Origin: Pochonia chlamydosporia 170
Lineage: Eukaryota; Ascomycota; Sordariomycetes; Hypocreales; Clavicipitaceae
Reading direction: 5' to 3'
NCBI RefSeq assembly: GCF_001653235.2
Contig: NC_035791.1
Coordinates: 3,658,001 to 3,722,000 of the forward strand
DNA length: 64,000 nt
Shown here: positions 53,671-64,000 of the stretch, piece by piece
How positions within the stretch are numbered: position 1 is the stretch's first letter
Layout of the letters: every line of letters starts with the position of its first letter
Position numbers and translations under genes: made by a program
The notes under the pieces: model-generated
Told to the model about the DNA's origin: nothing
Database searches by the model: none
Seen by the model: only the letters and a program-made list of their open reading frames with translations

Positions 53671-55290
53671 CTATGTGCTCGTCTCGTACTTGCTCCGTCT
53701 TCTAATTTTCTCGCCAAACACCCAAAAACACCAAGGAATTGGCGCCATCGTGACGGTAATAAAACCCAGCAAACTCGTTGCCCACCCCACACCAAGAGCT
53801 TTATACATTTGCAACGCAAACAGAGGAAACGCAGTACTAAGCAGATAACGACTCATCATCATGGCCCCCGACGCAGACGCTGCATACATCGGCCCATAAG
53901 CGTCCAGCATGAACATGGTGGCGCTGGCATAAATCAGCAGAGAACTGAGCATCACGCAACCCTGAAAGATGATGGGCACGATCCAATGCACTCTATTCTG
54001 GGCTGTCCATGCGGTTATGAACAAACTGGTTGGTAAGAGGAGACTGCCAATCATGGCGCCGATGAGCCGGTGTTCTGAAGGCAGAGGCTCCTCCACACCA
54101 TCGTCATCTGGGGGATGTGTAGCCCGCCATTGAGCCAATCGCTTCTGATAGTATTTCAGATCGATGAGAACCAGGGGCGTCGAAGCAAGCAGTGTGCCAA
54201 TCATGAGGCCCAAGAACGACAACGACTCGCCCGTCTTGTCGAATCCATAATATTCGCGGAAGATCCAAGGCACGGCAATGACAAATGTATACAGCAAACC
54301 ATACAAGAAGCCATTATACAAACTAATTGCCGTGACAATAGGCTCTGTGAAGAGCATGTGCAACGGGCGTTGAATCAGCACCGTGGCAAAATACCGAAAC
54401 GCGCGACCAGGCGAAGTCCTCTGTGAAGACGTATCCAGACCAAGTCGAATAGCACGTCTTCTCAAGATGACCTTTTTATACGTCTCTGGCGTAAAGCACA
54501 CGGGTATGTAAAATCCCACAGCCATAAACACCGCCGTCCACTGTGTCCATCGCCAACCACCAGCCTGAACGATAAACCCGCCCATGAGCGGCCCCAAGGC
54601 GGCGCCAAACGAGGGCAGTGTATAATAAATGCTCAAACTTACGCCGCGCAATTTCCCAGTGGCAGAATCCATGATTGTAGCGGGAGCATTGTTGATAAGC
54701 GACGAGGAGAACATGCCTGCGAAGAAACGGCACGCCGTAAGACTGGCCAGGGAGTTGCTGAACCCCGAACCGGTCATGAAGGCAGCAAAGATGGGCCCGG
54801 TGACGAGAAACACGGCTTTCCGGCCGTATGTCTCAGATAATGGAGCGCCGACCATGGGCCCGAATGCAAGGCCTAGGTTGTACATGGACAGAGGGAGAAC
54901 AGCCAGCTCCGGGCTGCAGTTGAATTTGGCAGATACGTCTTCTTGGGCTGGTGCGTACATGGCTCCAGCGACGGTTGCGACGAAGGCGAGACCCGTGATG
55001 GCGATGGTGCTGAATAGGCGGATTGATAATGGGAAATTGCGTGGGTTGTCTGGGTCGTTGGGGCCTGTCCAGTCAAAGGCGGCGTTCATGGTTCGAATGG
55101 CGCGACGGACTTGGAAGTTGCCGTAGGGGTCATCTTGATTGTAGTCCGCTTGTGAATGATCTGATTGTTCTGATTCTTGTGCTGGTTGTCGGTCATGATG
55201 ACGAGCAGTGTTGAATGTCGTCACTTGTGTCATTTCCGGCTCCGAGCGCCGTCGGCTGGAGGACAACGACGCTGGCGCTGAGTCCTCCAT
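53671..55290 (-). CDS. MFS transporter, DHA1-type drug/polyamine-like
   Basis: A 539-aa carrier in one exon. A hydrophilic Ser/Gln/Asp-rich N-terminal tail of about 80 residues ends with FDWTGPNDPDNPRNFPLSIR, the usual entry to helix 1 in fungal DHA1 proteins. About twelve hydrophobic helices follow. The loop between helices 2 and 3 reads GAPLSETYGRKAVFL, the MFS motif A form of this group. LPSFGAALGPLMGGFIVQ fits the helix 5 antiporter motif. A cytosolic loop lies midway (about residues 275-320), and the C-terminal tail is short and basic. It is probably a plasma-membrane proton-coupled exporter; the substrate is unknown. No biosynthetic gene adjoins it, so a role in toxin export is not supported. 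Confidence 0.9.
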   Translation of the reverse strand: MEDSAPASLSSSRRRSEPEMTQVTTFNTARHHDRQPAQESEQSDHSQADYNQDDPYGNFQVRRAIRTMNAAFDWTGPNDPDNPRNFPLSIRLFSTIAITGLAFVATVAGAMYAPAQEDVSAKFNCSPELAVLPLSMYNLGLAFGPMVGAPLSETYGRKAVFLVTGPIFAAFMTGSGFSNSLASLTACRFFAGMFSSSLINNAPATIMDSATGKLRGVSLSIYYTLPSFGAALGPLMGGFIVQAGGWRWTQWTAVFMAVGFYIPVCFTPETYKKVILRRRAIRLGLDTSSQRTSPGRAFRYFATVLIQRPLHMLFTEPIVTAISLYNGFLYGLLYTFVIAVPWIFREYYGFDKTGESLSFLGLMIGTLLASTPLVLIDLKYYQKRLAQWRATHPPDDDGVEEPLPSEHRLIGAMIGSLLLPTSLFITAWTAQNRVHWIVPIIFQGCVMLSSLLIYASATMFMLDAYGPMYAASASGAMMMSRYLLSTAFPLFALQMYKALGVGWATSLLGFITVTMAPIPWCFWVFGEKIRRRSKYETST

Positions 55291-56132
55291 GTTTAAATGA
55301 GCGCAATGTACTGCCTAATTTTTATAGAAAAGGGCAGATTAAAATCAGAATAGAACATTGAAGCTTCAAGTGAGCATGGCAACTTTGTGAATTTAAGTGT
55401 CATGTAAAAGGCGGAGAATCCCAACCGGCACCGGGACAGAGTCGGCCGTGTGTGTCCGAGTTTCAATGGAAAAGGCCCGGATGTGACCCATTGCGGAAAC
55501 TAAAGTTACACACAAAAGGCGGCCATTCCCCGCATTTCTCGCTTTAAATGGCTGTGCAACCTTGGGTAAGGTGTGTTGGCGGAGAAAGTCGGGACCTTGG
55601 CGGCTGTGGTTTGTTAGTTGGACTTGACGACCAATTGCGATTCAAATACAGAGTGAAACCGGTTCTGTTGGTGATGACTCTGCTGCGATATCGCTGGTGG
55701 AAGGAAGGATTGTGCTTTACGATGGCAATTGTTGCCGATCGTGTTTGCTTTAGGAGCCGTTTTCTGGCTAAAATATGTCTGGGGTTTCCGATTGCCGAGG
55801 GTTGCTGTGTTGGGAACTTGGGATGTGGAATTGGCATGGTGTAAGTCAATATGAACGTAGAAGTTACAGTCTGTACCAAAGTCTACCACTACCTAGAGCC
55901 AAATATTCGACTGCACTACAATAGCCAATTGAATGTTATTTGGTGAATAGTACCCTTAGTTAGGTAAATATTAAACCTCCTAGTGTAAACCAAGGCCTAG
56001 TAAGACAACACCTAGGTGATGTGGCTGACTTCCCTCTCGCTTGATAACTCTCAATTCCATCCAACGTAATTGCAATAAGTTAACAATTAAACCCTAGTCA
56101 TAGTTTAATTCAAAATTGCTATCATCATCCAC
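55291..56132. other. A/T-rich intergenic stretch with a small palindrome
   Basis: 5' flank of the MFS gene and 3' flank of the GH79 gene. The right third (about 55900-56130) is A/T-rich and contains the 10-bp palindrome CACCTAGGTG (56009-56018), with the same CCTAGG core as the site at 5625. No gene seen. Confidence 0.5.
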
Positions 56133-57895
56133 TCATTCTAGATGAAGAAGCGCTGCAGACGAATCAGGAACCTTCACCGTAACCACCCCATCCTTTGCCC
56201 TCACAACCTCCCCAACAGTCACATTATGCAACCGAACGGGCTTACCATTATCCAACTCCCAGTTATAGCTCCACCCATCAAATGTGACTCCCGTGATGGC
56301 ATCACTCCCATTCGCCATAAGACGCTGCACGCGAACGGACACACCTTTCAAACTCTGCGCTACAAACGAAAACTCACGACTCACTCTCCTTGGAGGATTC
56401 GGCAACGGATCCGTGCCAGCTCCATCTTTGGTCGTATTATATCCATGCATATTGATGGCCATGAGCCGTTTCAGCTGCCCTTTTTCGTAGATGGCATACG
56501 CCGTCTCTTGATCTGACGATGTTGGGATGGAGGAAACGCTGACAGATGACCTGGTTAGATCACCAAGAGCGGCTGCGACGCCAATGTTTCCGTAGTAAGG
56601 GGCTTTTGTGCCCTTTGATGTCTTGTTTGTGTCGACGGGCTGGAATGCTTGATACTGTTGATTACGTGTCAGAGACAGGACCTATGTGCCGGAACATTGT
56701 GGATTATGTAAAAGGATGTCACTTACGCGATAATCTGTACCCTGGTGCATGTGTACACGTTTAAATCCAGCAGATGCGGAATACAGATTAAAGTCCACGC
56801 CCCATAGTGCCGCTCCAAATGAGTTGGATAGCCCAGGTTTACCTTGGAAATATAACGAGTTGGTCTCGCCGAATATTAGTGGTGCGTACCCCTTCTTGGT
56901 GGCCATGATTCGTTTATATTCTGCGACCTGCTCGTCTACGTCCCGAATTGTTCGACTGTGGTTCATCAACGTTCCCTGTAATGTGACGCCCGGGGAAGTC
57001 GCTCCGTCAATGTAACTAGCACTATGTTAGTCTTTCTATTTGAACCCCGTTCTGATACGAGGGACATACTTGTGAACAGAGTACCACTTGATATTTCGTC
57101 GTTTATCGAGTCCATAGCCCCAGACCTGGCTAGCATTCAAGTTACTGACACGGTCGTCGTACGACGGCGCCATGAATGCAGAACCCCTAAGCTTAGGGCA
57201 GTGGTCTTCGATTTGCTTGGTTATTTCTCTCGTGCCGTTCAACCATTCATTAGTGTAGTCCTTGGCGCTCCACGTCTTTGGACGTGTAGGGCCTTGCGCA
57301 GAAGTGGGAAAGTTGTTTGGCTCATTTCCATATTCCCAGACATCCAGATTATTATGGCTTAGGGCTTTGCAAGCCAAGGGTGCCGTTCGCACGAGCGTCT
57401 CCCAGCCTTCTGCACTTACTGCCCCCTTGGCAAGGTTGAATCCATGGGAAAATTTGACGCCCGGCCAGGTATTGTACGATTCAAAAAAGGAGTCCCCGAT
57501 GTAAATGGTTGTTGGGTAGTCGTTCGACTTTTTCGGATCGTAGGTTCCGTTGATGGCTTCTTGGAGAGATGAGTTGTACAATGCGTAATCTTGTGTATTA
57601 CCACCTACTCGCACGTAGGGCATGCTTCCCATGAGGTTTCCGAGGTTCTTAAGCAAGTTGTATGAGAAACTGTTTGGGTGGCTTAGGTTTCCTGCGAGTG
57701 TTTTAGTTATGGAGCGGTAGACGGGTTGGGCTACATACCGGCATAGTCTACAAACGAAGAGAATTCTATAGAAAAACTGACGAATGACTCCAGAGGACCA
57801 GACTCATGATTGGGGTTTGTCTTTATGTGGTATGTAGCTGCGCATGCTTTCCCAATTGGTAGCGCGAGGAGCGCGAGGGACTGGAGATTGACCAT
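56133..57895 (-). CDS. secreted GH79-type glycosidase (beta-glucuronidase-like)
   Basis: A 529-aa enzyme from exons 57895-57739, 57691-57070, 57015-56727 and 56654-56133, with phases agreeing. Residues 1-20 are a signal peptide (LQSLALLALPIGKACA). The barrel has the acid/base Glu176 in VWEYGNEPNNF and the nucleophile Glu310 in PLIFGETNSLYF, the spacing of clan GH-A family 79. The joined exon 2-3 sequence gives WYSVHNYIDGATSPG. The last ~150 residues are a beta-sandwich like the GH79 C-terminal domain (VQRLMANGSDAITGVTFDGW). Fungal GH79 enzymes remove glucuronic acid or 4-O-methyl-glucuronic acid from arabinogalactan-type or other glycans. Which linkage is cut here is not known. Several sequons suggest N-glycosylation. 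Confidence 0.88.
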
Positions 57896-58722
57896 TGTAG
57901 TGTGTCTGCAGATTGCATGTGACGATATAAATGCTCAAGGAAGTGCCTGATAATGCCAGTAAGATAGTCGAGATAAAGATCCTGTGCGTAGCAGCCTACC
58001 ATGAGACAGTTGAGAGCAAGACCAAGATGGCTCACCAGTCCATCAATTTATACATATCGAGCATGCCATTTGGACAGCGCACAAGATACCAAAGTCGGCA
58101 ATTGAAGACATAGCCGATGTAAGAAGCCATAACCAGCAAGGAATATTGTCGCAGTGCATCATGGGATGCTCAATCGGCTTTCGATCTGACATGCGAACCT
58201 CATGTTGGATACCCCAGACAATGTCGATCCATCACCCTGCACATCGCAACAAATCGGAACTCCACGAAATGTTTCCCTCACAAACTAAACCACCCGACAG
58301 AATGCGGGTCAAAAGCCAGGCTCGTCCTATCGCGCACAGCAAATCGTGCCATTGATGTAAACCGTCGGTTGGGGAAACTACCTGCCCTGATGGGTAAGAT
58401 CTCTCCGCATTAGGATACAACGTTGCAAACTGAATAGAACTAGATATGTGTAACTCGATAGACTCGGGAAGGCGATCAGTTATGGAAGCAGTATTTCATC
58501 CCTTGGTTCATTTTGCGGTACAGTTTTAGCCGTCGGGATATTAATACTAGTTATTTGGTCTAACCAGGCCCAAAAAGTTACGTCATGATAATCGTGCATT
58601 TATACAGAACAAAGTCAACCTAGCAGAAGGCAGGATTTAACATCAACCAGAAGGGTCAGTTGCTTTATTTCAATCATTCATATTTACTAATTCGTATATC
58701 TTGGCTATAAAATATATCGTCT
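57896..58722. other. non-coding stretch, nothing recognised
   Basis: Promoter of the GH79 gene and 3' flank of the GGT gene. No coding or RNA feature found. Confidence 0.5.
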
Positions 58723-60504
58723 CTACACCGCGAAACCACCAGAGTTCTTCTGTCTCGGCTCTCCACCAGCTTCAAACGTCCCGTTAGGCAATAACCGCAA
58801 TCCCTGTGCGGTACTCTGCCCCGGAGCCACCCACGTGGCATTGTAGCCAAGCGACTTCATATACGCCACTGTCCCATTGTTGTACGCATATTCAAAGCTA
58901 ACCTGGCTGGGCACAAGCTGATCGTGCAGTCTCGGTTGCTTCAGGGCATCTGGCACCGTCATATTACCGTCCAACAAGTGGATAGCGTTCTGGATATTCG
59001 CCGTGATGATGCGACTGCCGCCAGCTGAACCAATCGAGAAGAATAGCTTGCCACTTGCCGTCTCAGCGATAATGGGGGATATTGATGACAGAGGCCGCTT
59101 GCCGGGTTTGACGTAGTTTGCCTCGCTGGGGATGTATCCAAACGAGTTACTTTCCCCGGGGATACTGAAGTCGTTCATTTCGTTGTTCATAATGACGCCC
59201 GTTTCGGGGACCATGAGATTCGATCCGAACAGGAGGTTGACTGTGGTTGTCATGGACACGGACATGCCTTTCGAGTCTGCCGTGACGATATGCGATGTTC
59301 CCGGTGTTTCGAGAGACTCAAGGCCATCGGGGTCATAGTACGAGACGTTGAATGTCTTCTTGTCGGAAATCTTGGAGCGAACTTCAGCACCAGTCTTGGA
59401 GGAGAGCATATCCTTGGTGTACTGGTTTAAGCCGGAAACGAAGGAAGGGTCGCCAAGCTTGGCACGTTGGCCGTACGCGAACTTCATCGCCTCGTCCATA
59501 TAATGAGTTGACAGATTGGATCGGCTTGGGTCTTGGAAATTATCGAATCCGCTCAGGATGTTCAGCGCACTGAGTGCCACCACACCACTCGACGGAGCGT
59601 TCGTGCTGACAAGTTTGAATCCTTTGTACTTGAGTTCTACTGGTTCTCGAAGAGCAACCGTGTAGTTTTTGAGGTCATCCAAGGTCATGGTTCCGTTGGC
59701 GGCCTTCAATGCCCGAATCGTTGCCTTTGCAATGGCACCCGTGTAAAAGGCGTCGGCGCCTTCGTTGGCAATAGTTTCCAAAGTATCCGCATATCGCTTT
59801 CGAGTCATCGTTTCACCTAATCCCACTCGATGTCCTCTCGGAGCAAAATCCATCGCCCATGCTGGGTCTTCTGTGAGGAAGGCGTTCGGCTTCGTCGCGT
59901 CCATGTACTTCACCAGGTCTTCGGTGACGGGGAACCCGAACCGCGCGAGCTTGATTGCAGGCGCAATAACATCCGCCCATTTTAAAGCGCCGTATTTTTT
60001 GTGGACGTATTCCGTGCCTCTCAGCTCGCCTGGTACTCCGCTATTTACATAGAGTCAGAAAAAAAATGAAAATGATCCTCGGCCAATTGAGGCCATTGTG
60101 ACGCGCAGCTTAACGTACCTTGCGAGACCGCCGTAGATGCTTGCCTCGTCATTCCCCTTGTACATGTTCTCAAATGCCGCTGCTGGCGCGGATTCTCGAA
60201 AGTCAACAAACTCATAAGTTCCATTGGGAGCTCTCAGCAAGAGAAAGCCGCCGCCACCGATGCCGCTGTGGTACATGCTCGTCACGCCAACACAAAACAC
60301 GGTACCGACAAGAGCATCAACGGCATTGCCGCCATCCTCTAGCAATCGCGTTCCAATTCTGCTACAAATGTTATTTTCTGACGCGACGGCACCGAGTTTA
60401 GGAGCATCATGGTCGGAAAATTGTGTCTCGGAACTGACGAGCTGTGTTAGACACGATGTCGCCAGAAGTAGTTGTGATATCAATGTGCTGCGTCCCAGAA
60501 ACAT
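58723..60504 (-). CDS. gamma-glutamyltranspeptidase
   Basis: A 567-aa Ntn-hydrolase precursor from exons 60504-60119 and 60040-58723, joined as GGLA-SGVPGEL. The ATG at 60504 gives a hydrophobic signal (LISQLLLATSCLTQL); the frame upstream has only a TTG. The large subunit shows LGAVASENNICSRIG and SGIGGGGFLLLRAPNG with ESAP, the substrate-binding Arg region. Self-cleavage is expected before Thr377 in LETPGTSHIVTAD, leaving Thr as nucleophile of the small subunit. GSAGGSRIITANIQN forms the oxyanion and substrate loop. The enzyme hydrolyses or transfers the gamma-glutamyl group of glutathione and conjugates, outside the cell or in the vacuole. It may recover Glu and Cys-Gly from glutathione. 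Confidence 0.94.
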
Positions 60505-62633
60505 GTCGGCGGTTCTGTCTAGGATTCTGGTCAACGATTGCGGCCGCGCAACTCAATTCCAGAATAGCAGCACCAGCAGAATTGGTTTTCCTGGGGTAGT
60601 CTCGCATTTTGAATCACTCAGACTGCTAGTGACTTCCTAATGGCACCGTTTCCCTGCCGGGCCGCACTGACACGATGCTAAAAACCCTCTATCCCCATGC
60701 CCAGTTCCCCCCATTCATCTTCACGTTAGCTTGCCTAATTTGGCATATCTGCACAGGAGTTGACTCGCGTTTTACCGGCCGAAGGATTTGAGAGTGCGGG
60801 GAAATTGGCTGCATTGTCTACTATCAGTGCCTTTGGTCTTTGGTGTGCAACGCCTCTGACGTAGAGTGGACAAAACATTACGGTGAGTCGGAGTAATCAA
60901 TGGCAGGGTATCAAAAACAGGAAAATCGAACAGCAGGGATTGCGCCATGTTCCACGAGATTTACGGCAGCTTCAGAGATGCTCTGTCCTTGACCTGCATG
61001 TTGAGAGTCATGGTTTAGTAGTGGCTAACGCCAAGGAATACGTATCAGTAGTTGGCCCGTGATAGTGGTTTTTGGACGTTGAGTACTCCTAGTAGAGGAA
61101 CAATAGATACTACTAGCCCTAAAACAGATTGCGCTTCGGTCTATCTCATAAGTCGCGAACAACCAGTGGGGGGTGTAAGGTATAGATCATATTCCAGAAT
61201 CCGGTGATATGAGTGGTTCTGTATACGGTCGGCCCCAACAAATCCCCCCAGCTAATGCAAAGAGACATTCGGAAATGGCATTGATGTAACTGTGATAACT
61301 CCCGCCTCTGGAGCCGCTCTTCAATATTTGTCGCTCGGGTGGCATTGGCGCAATAACTCATCCTGGTTTTGCAGAGTTGCGAAAAACGGTGGCATGCAAT
61401 AACATGTGGGTCATTTTGCCTTGACTATCTGTCTTTTCTGCAGCTATATGTGCTTTCTATCCCCGGAAGGGATAAGTTGAAGCCTCAAGTTGGCTTGGAG
61501 TCAAATGTTTTGTTTGTAGATCCAAAAATGTCGCCCTCGGGACAACCGTTGCCGATCAAGGTATGGAATTCTGCCATGGACACGGCTTTCACGGCAACTT
61601 TATCAACAAGCCTGTCCACAACATCACGCATACATGCAGATCCTAATGCATTTCGCGACAGGGATCATTAGTCAACAGATGGGGGTTTCTTTTCAGGAAG
61701 CTCCACGACAGGCGAAATGTACAACTATCAGCTACAGATACGATAGCATACGATAATGCGGACGCACAGCCTTAATTAACCGTGTCACACGCATACGGTC
61801 ATATCCTATTAAAATGGGTTAAAATATGACAAGTGGTAAATATTCACAGACCTACTCAACGAGTAGTCAACTACTTTGGCCGCTTTCAACGTTTACTGCA
61901 GGGTAGGACTTCAAATGAGATTGATTTGTCATGACTGGGTTTCCAAGGGAACAACGGAGCTCTGCTCCTGTTTGTAGAGACAAGGGGTGGTCCAAGTAAG
62001 CTACCAATGCTATGTCCACTCGCTACAACCCTGAAGATGTAATTCCATATCGGAAGCCAAAGCATGCCCTCCTCCGCACCATCTTCTAAGAAATTGAGTT
62101 TACATACATTAAGCACTCGGCTGTTCCATTGGATGCCAACCAAACCCTCTCCGTGTAAGTGCTTTCCATTGTCTTGGAAAGTGCTCCAGCCCGTCTCAGA
62201 TCGGAATGTGGATAGATCTTAACTTAGTAAACTTCTCCACCCGCATACTCAATAAAGTTTAATGTATTACGGCCCGGGACTATGTGAGACGAATATATAG
62301 TCTTGTCCCTGCAAGGGGCATCTGTTTTTGTGCCCAGAAACGGCTGAATTGGTCTAGAATGAGGTGTTCGGCGTTAAGTGCCAGGATCGGTATGGTACTC
62401 CCTGTCACGAGTACCTTTCCGTGAACACGCTGGCGAATGTGAGAAACCACCGCGTTGATTACTGTCACTTGAACACCAGAGGGTCGACAACTGAAGCGAT
62501 AAAATATTAATAAAGCCAAGATGGGAGGCATGCCAGCCAAGTGTACCAAAACCGTGTCCCGAATGTCTTACAATGAACACATAATGACTCTCGATAGAGC
62601 CTGAAAAGAACCCCCCTGAACTATTCCCCAACA
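60505..62633. other. 2.1-kb non-coding stretch
   Basis: Upstream of the GGT gene and downstream of the repeat-rich wall protein. Only short frames; I see no conserved motif, RNA gene or mobile element. Confidence 0.5.
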
Positions 62634-63983
62634 TTAAAAGAATAGACAAAGGCCGGCAACTGCCGCCAAGTATGAAAGAACGATGGCTGTAGACTTTCTC
62701 GACGACGCATCGGCTGTGACTGGCAGACGACTAGACGTAGTGGCATTTCCTGAACCGTGTCCATGATGGCCAGAATGACCACCAGAATAACCTCTTCCAG
62801 GACCTTTTCCAGAACCATATCCAGAACCAGTCCCAGAGCTGCTTCCGTCTTCATTGGTCCCTTCGCCATCTCCAATGCCTGCGCCATTGTCGTCCCCGGA
62901 TCCATTGCCTCCGTAGCCGTTTTCACCGCCAACTCCATCACCAGATCCTGAACCATCGCCAGAGTTGCTAGAGTCTGAACCATTACCGGATAGGTTGTCT
63001 TCTCCGTTTCCATTGTTACAGCCTCCCATGCCAGATCCTGAACTTGATCCAGAGTCGTTGGAAGCGGAACCGGACCCAGAGCCGTCCGAACCCGAACCAC
63101 TGCCAGAGTTGCCTTCCCCGTTTCCATTGTTGTTGCCGCCCCTGTTAGACCCTGAAGCAGATCCAGAGTCCTTGGAGCCTGAACCACTGCCAGATACGTT
63201 GTCTCCTCCGTTTCCTTTGCGGGTTTTGCCCCCTCTGCCAGATCCTGAAGCAGACCCGGATCCTGAAGCAGAGTTGGAGTCGCCACCAGGACCATTTCCG
63301 TTGTTGGTGTCATTGCCACTCTCTCCATTGCCATTGCCATTGTCTCTGTTGCCATCTCCATCTCCGTTTTTATTTCCATTGCCGGTACCATCTCCGTTGT
63401 CTCCGTTGCCGACTCCATTGCCGGCGCCATTTCCATTCCCACTGCCATTTCCATTGGTGGTATCATATCCATCTCCATTGCCCTGGCCGTTTCCATTATC
63501 TCCTTTGCCGTTTCCGTTTCCATTGCCAGTGCCATTACCTCCGTTGCCATTGCCATTGCTATTCCCATTTTCATTCCCATTGCCATTTACATTGCCTCCA
63601 CTGCCATTTCCATTGCCGGTATCATTTCCATTTCCACTGCCACTGCCATTGCTATTGCCAGTGCCATCTCCGTTGCCGGTACCATTTCCATCACCATTTC
63701 CGTTACCATTGCCATCACCGTTACCATTGCCATTGCCATCACCGTTGCCATTTCCGTTGCCATTGCCGTTGCCTCCATTGCCATCTCCTCCGGGATTAAC
63801 TCCCGTGCTACTTGGTTTGGTAATGTCTCCAGTCCAAGTACTCGTAGGAGCAATGGTTATAGAAGTGCTCTCAGGCAAAGTTTTGGTGATTGTTGAAGGG
63901 CAGTCGTCATCTTGCGCGTTGACTGAGAGACCTGTACTCAAAATTAGTGGCAAAGCTGCCACAAGAAAATGTGTTTGCCTCAT
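62634..63983 (-). CDS. GPI-anchored-type Gly/Asn/Ser repeat cell-surface protein
   Basis: A 449-aa secretory protein in one exon. Residues 1-23 are a signal peptide ([18 protein letters not shown]). A Thr/Ser-rich segment follows ([19 protein letters not shown]), a site for O-glycosylation. Residues about 65-235 are mainly Gly-Asn and Gly-Asp dipeptides, and about 236-410 are Ser-Gly repeats. The C terminus has a spacer, small residues near [12 protein letters not shown] and a terminal hydrophobic tail ([17 protein letters not shown]), the layout of a GPI signal. It probably sits in the cell wall as a spacer or adhesive polypeptide; no catalytic domain is seen. The repeats also open long antisense and other-frame ORFs. 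The promoter lies beyond the window, since only 17 bases precede the ATG. Confidence 0.8.
   Translation of the reverse strand: MRQTHFLVAALPLILSTGLSVNAQDDDCPSTITKTLPESTSITIAPTSTWTGDITKPSSTGVNPGGDGNGGNGNGNGNGNGDGNGNGNGDGNGNGNGDGNGTGNGDGTGNSNGSGSGNGNDTGNGNGSGGNVNGNGNENGNSNGNGNGGNGTGNGNGNGKGDNGNGQGNGDGYDTTNGNGSGNGNGAGNGVGNGDNGDGTGNGNKNGDGDGNRDNGNGNGESGNDTNNGNGPGGDSNSASGSGSASGSGRGGKTRKGNGGDNVSGSGSGSKDSGSASGSNRGGNNNGNGEGNSGSGSGSDGSGSGSASNDSGSSSGSGMGGCNNGNGEDNLSGNGSDSSNSGDGSGSGDGVGGENGYGGNGSGDDNGAGIGDGEGTNEDGSSSGTGSGYGSGKGPGRGYSGGHSGHHGHGSGNATTSSRLPVTADASSRKSTAIVLSYLAAVAGLCLFF
62760..63790. repeat. coding low-complexity minisatellite
   Basis: Six-base and longer units (on the + strand mostly CCATTG, CCATTT, CCGTTG and CCATCACC variants at the right, CAGATCC/CAGAGT-type at the left) encode Gly-Asn, Gly-Asp and Gly-Ser repeats of the surface protein. 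The three-base frame is kept throughout, so variation in copy number would change length without frameshift. Confidence 0.8.
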
Positions 63984-64000
63984 TATGAGAATTAAAAAAT

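Noticed and set aside
62621..63586. A 321-codon ORF rich in Met/Ala/Glu in another frame of the repeat protein.
   Set aside because: It is the minisatellite read in another frame, with no signal peptide or natural composition. The GN/GS frame has a signal peptide and GPI tail.

Overview
This window reads as nuclear DNA of a filamentous ascomycete, most likely a Sordariomycete of the Hypocreales type. The support is protein-coding genes with short introns (about 45-125 nt, GTRNGT donors, YAG acceptors), a Zn2Cys6 regulator, a long-tailed Hst3/Hst4-type sirtuin, a Whi5/Nrm1-type cell-cycle repressor, a P5A ATPase of Spf1 type, and many secreted hydrolases. Genus and species cannot be fixed from the sequence alone. 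I support 20 protein genes, one probable C/D-box snoRNA and several structured non-coding sites. All gene models close in frame after splicing, and I saw no pseudogene, transposon, tRNA, rRNA or CRISPR array.

Layout. 1-9.2 kb: a His-rich Zn2Cys6 transcription factor (+), a class I methyltransferase (-), a type II membrane glycosyltransferase-like protein (+) and a small protein with a myristoylation-type N terminus (-). 9.2-11.6 kb: non-coding, with a duplicated module that ends in a C/D snoRNA. 11.6-20.4 kb: three minus-strand genes for a secreted aspartic protease, a class V PLP enzyme and an Hst4-like sirtuin. 21.7-35.8 kb: a secreted alpha-L-fucosidase, a GMC oxidoreductase and a catalase that are transcribed divergently and both end in peroxisomal PTS1 tripeptides, a sedolisin, and a cysteine synthase-rhodanese fusion. 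39-42.4 kb: a disordered protein of unknown function and the Whi5/Nrm1-like repressor. 44.3-52.7 kb: the housekeeping block of TRIP4/Rqt4-like protein, mitochondrial malate dehydrogenase and P5A ATPase. 53.7-64 kb: MFS transporter, GH79 glycosidase, gamma-glutamyltranspeptidase and a GPI-type Gly/Asn/Ser repeat wall protein.

How the genes fit together. The core genes (MDH, P5A ATPase, TRIP4-like, Whi5-like, sirtuin) alternate with genes for feeding on outside polymers: fucosidase, GH79, two proteases, GGT and an MFS carrier. The most striking functional pair is the divergent GMC oxidase/catalase couple. It looks like a peroxisomal H2O2-producing and H2O2-removing unit under one shared promoter. 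The cysteine synthase-rhodanese fusion suggests a single-chain enzyme for sulfide or cyanide handling. The least described element is the duplicated non-coding module with the snoRNA at 10.9-11.25 kb.
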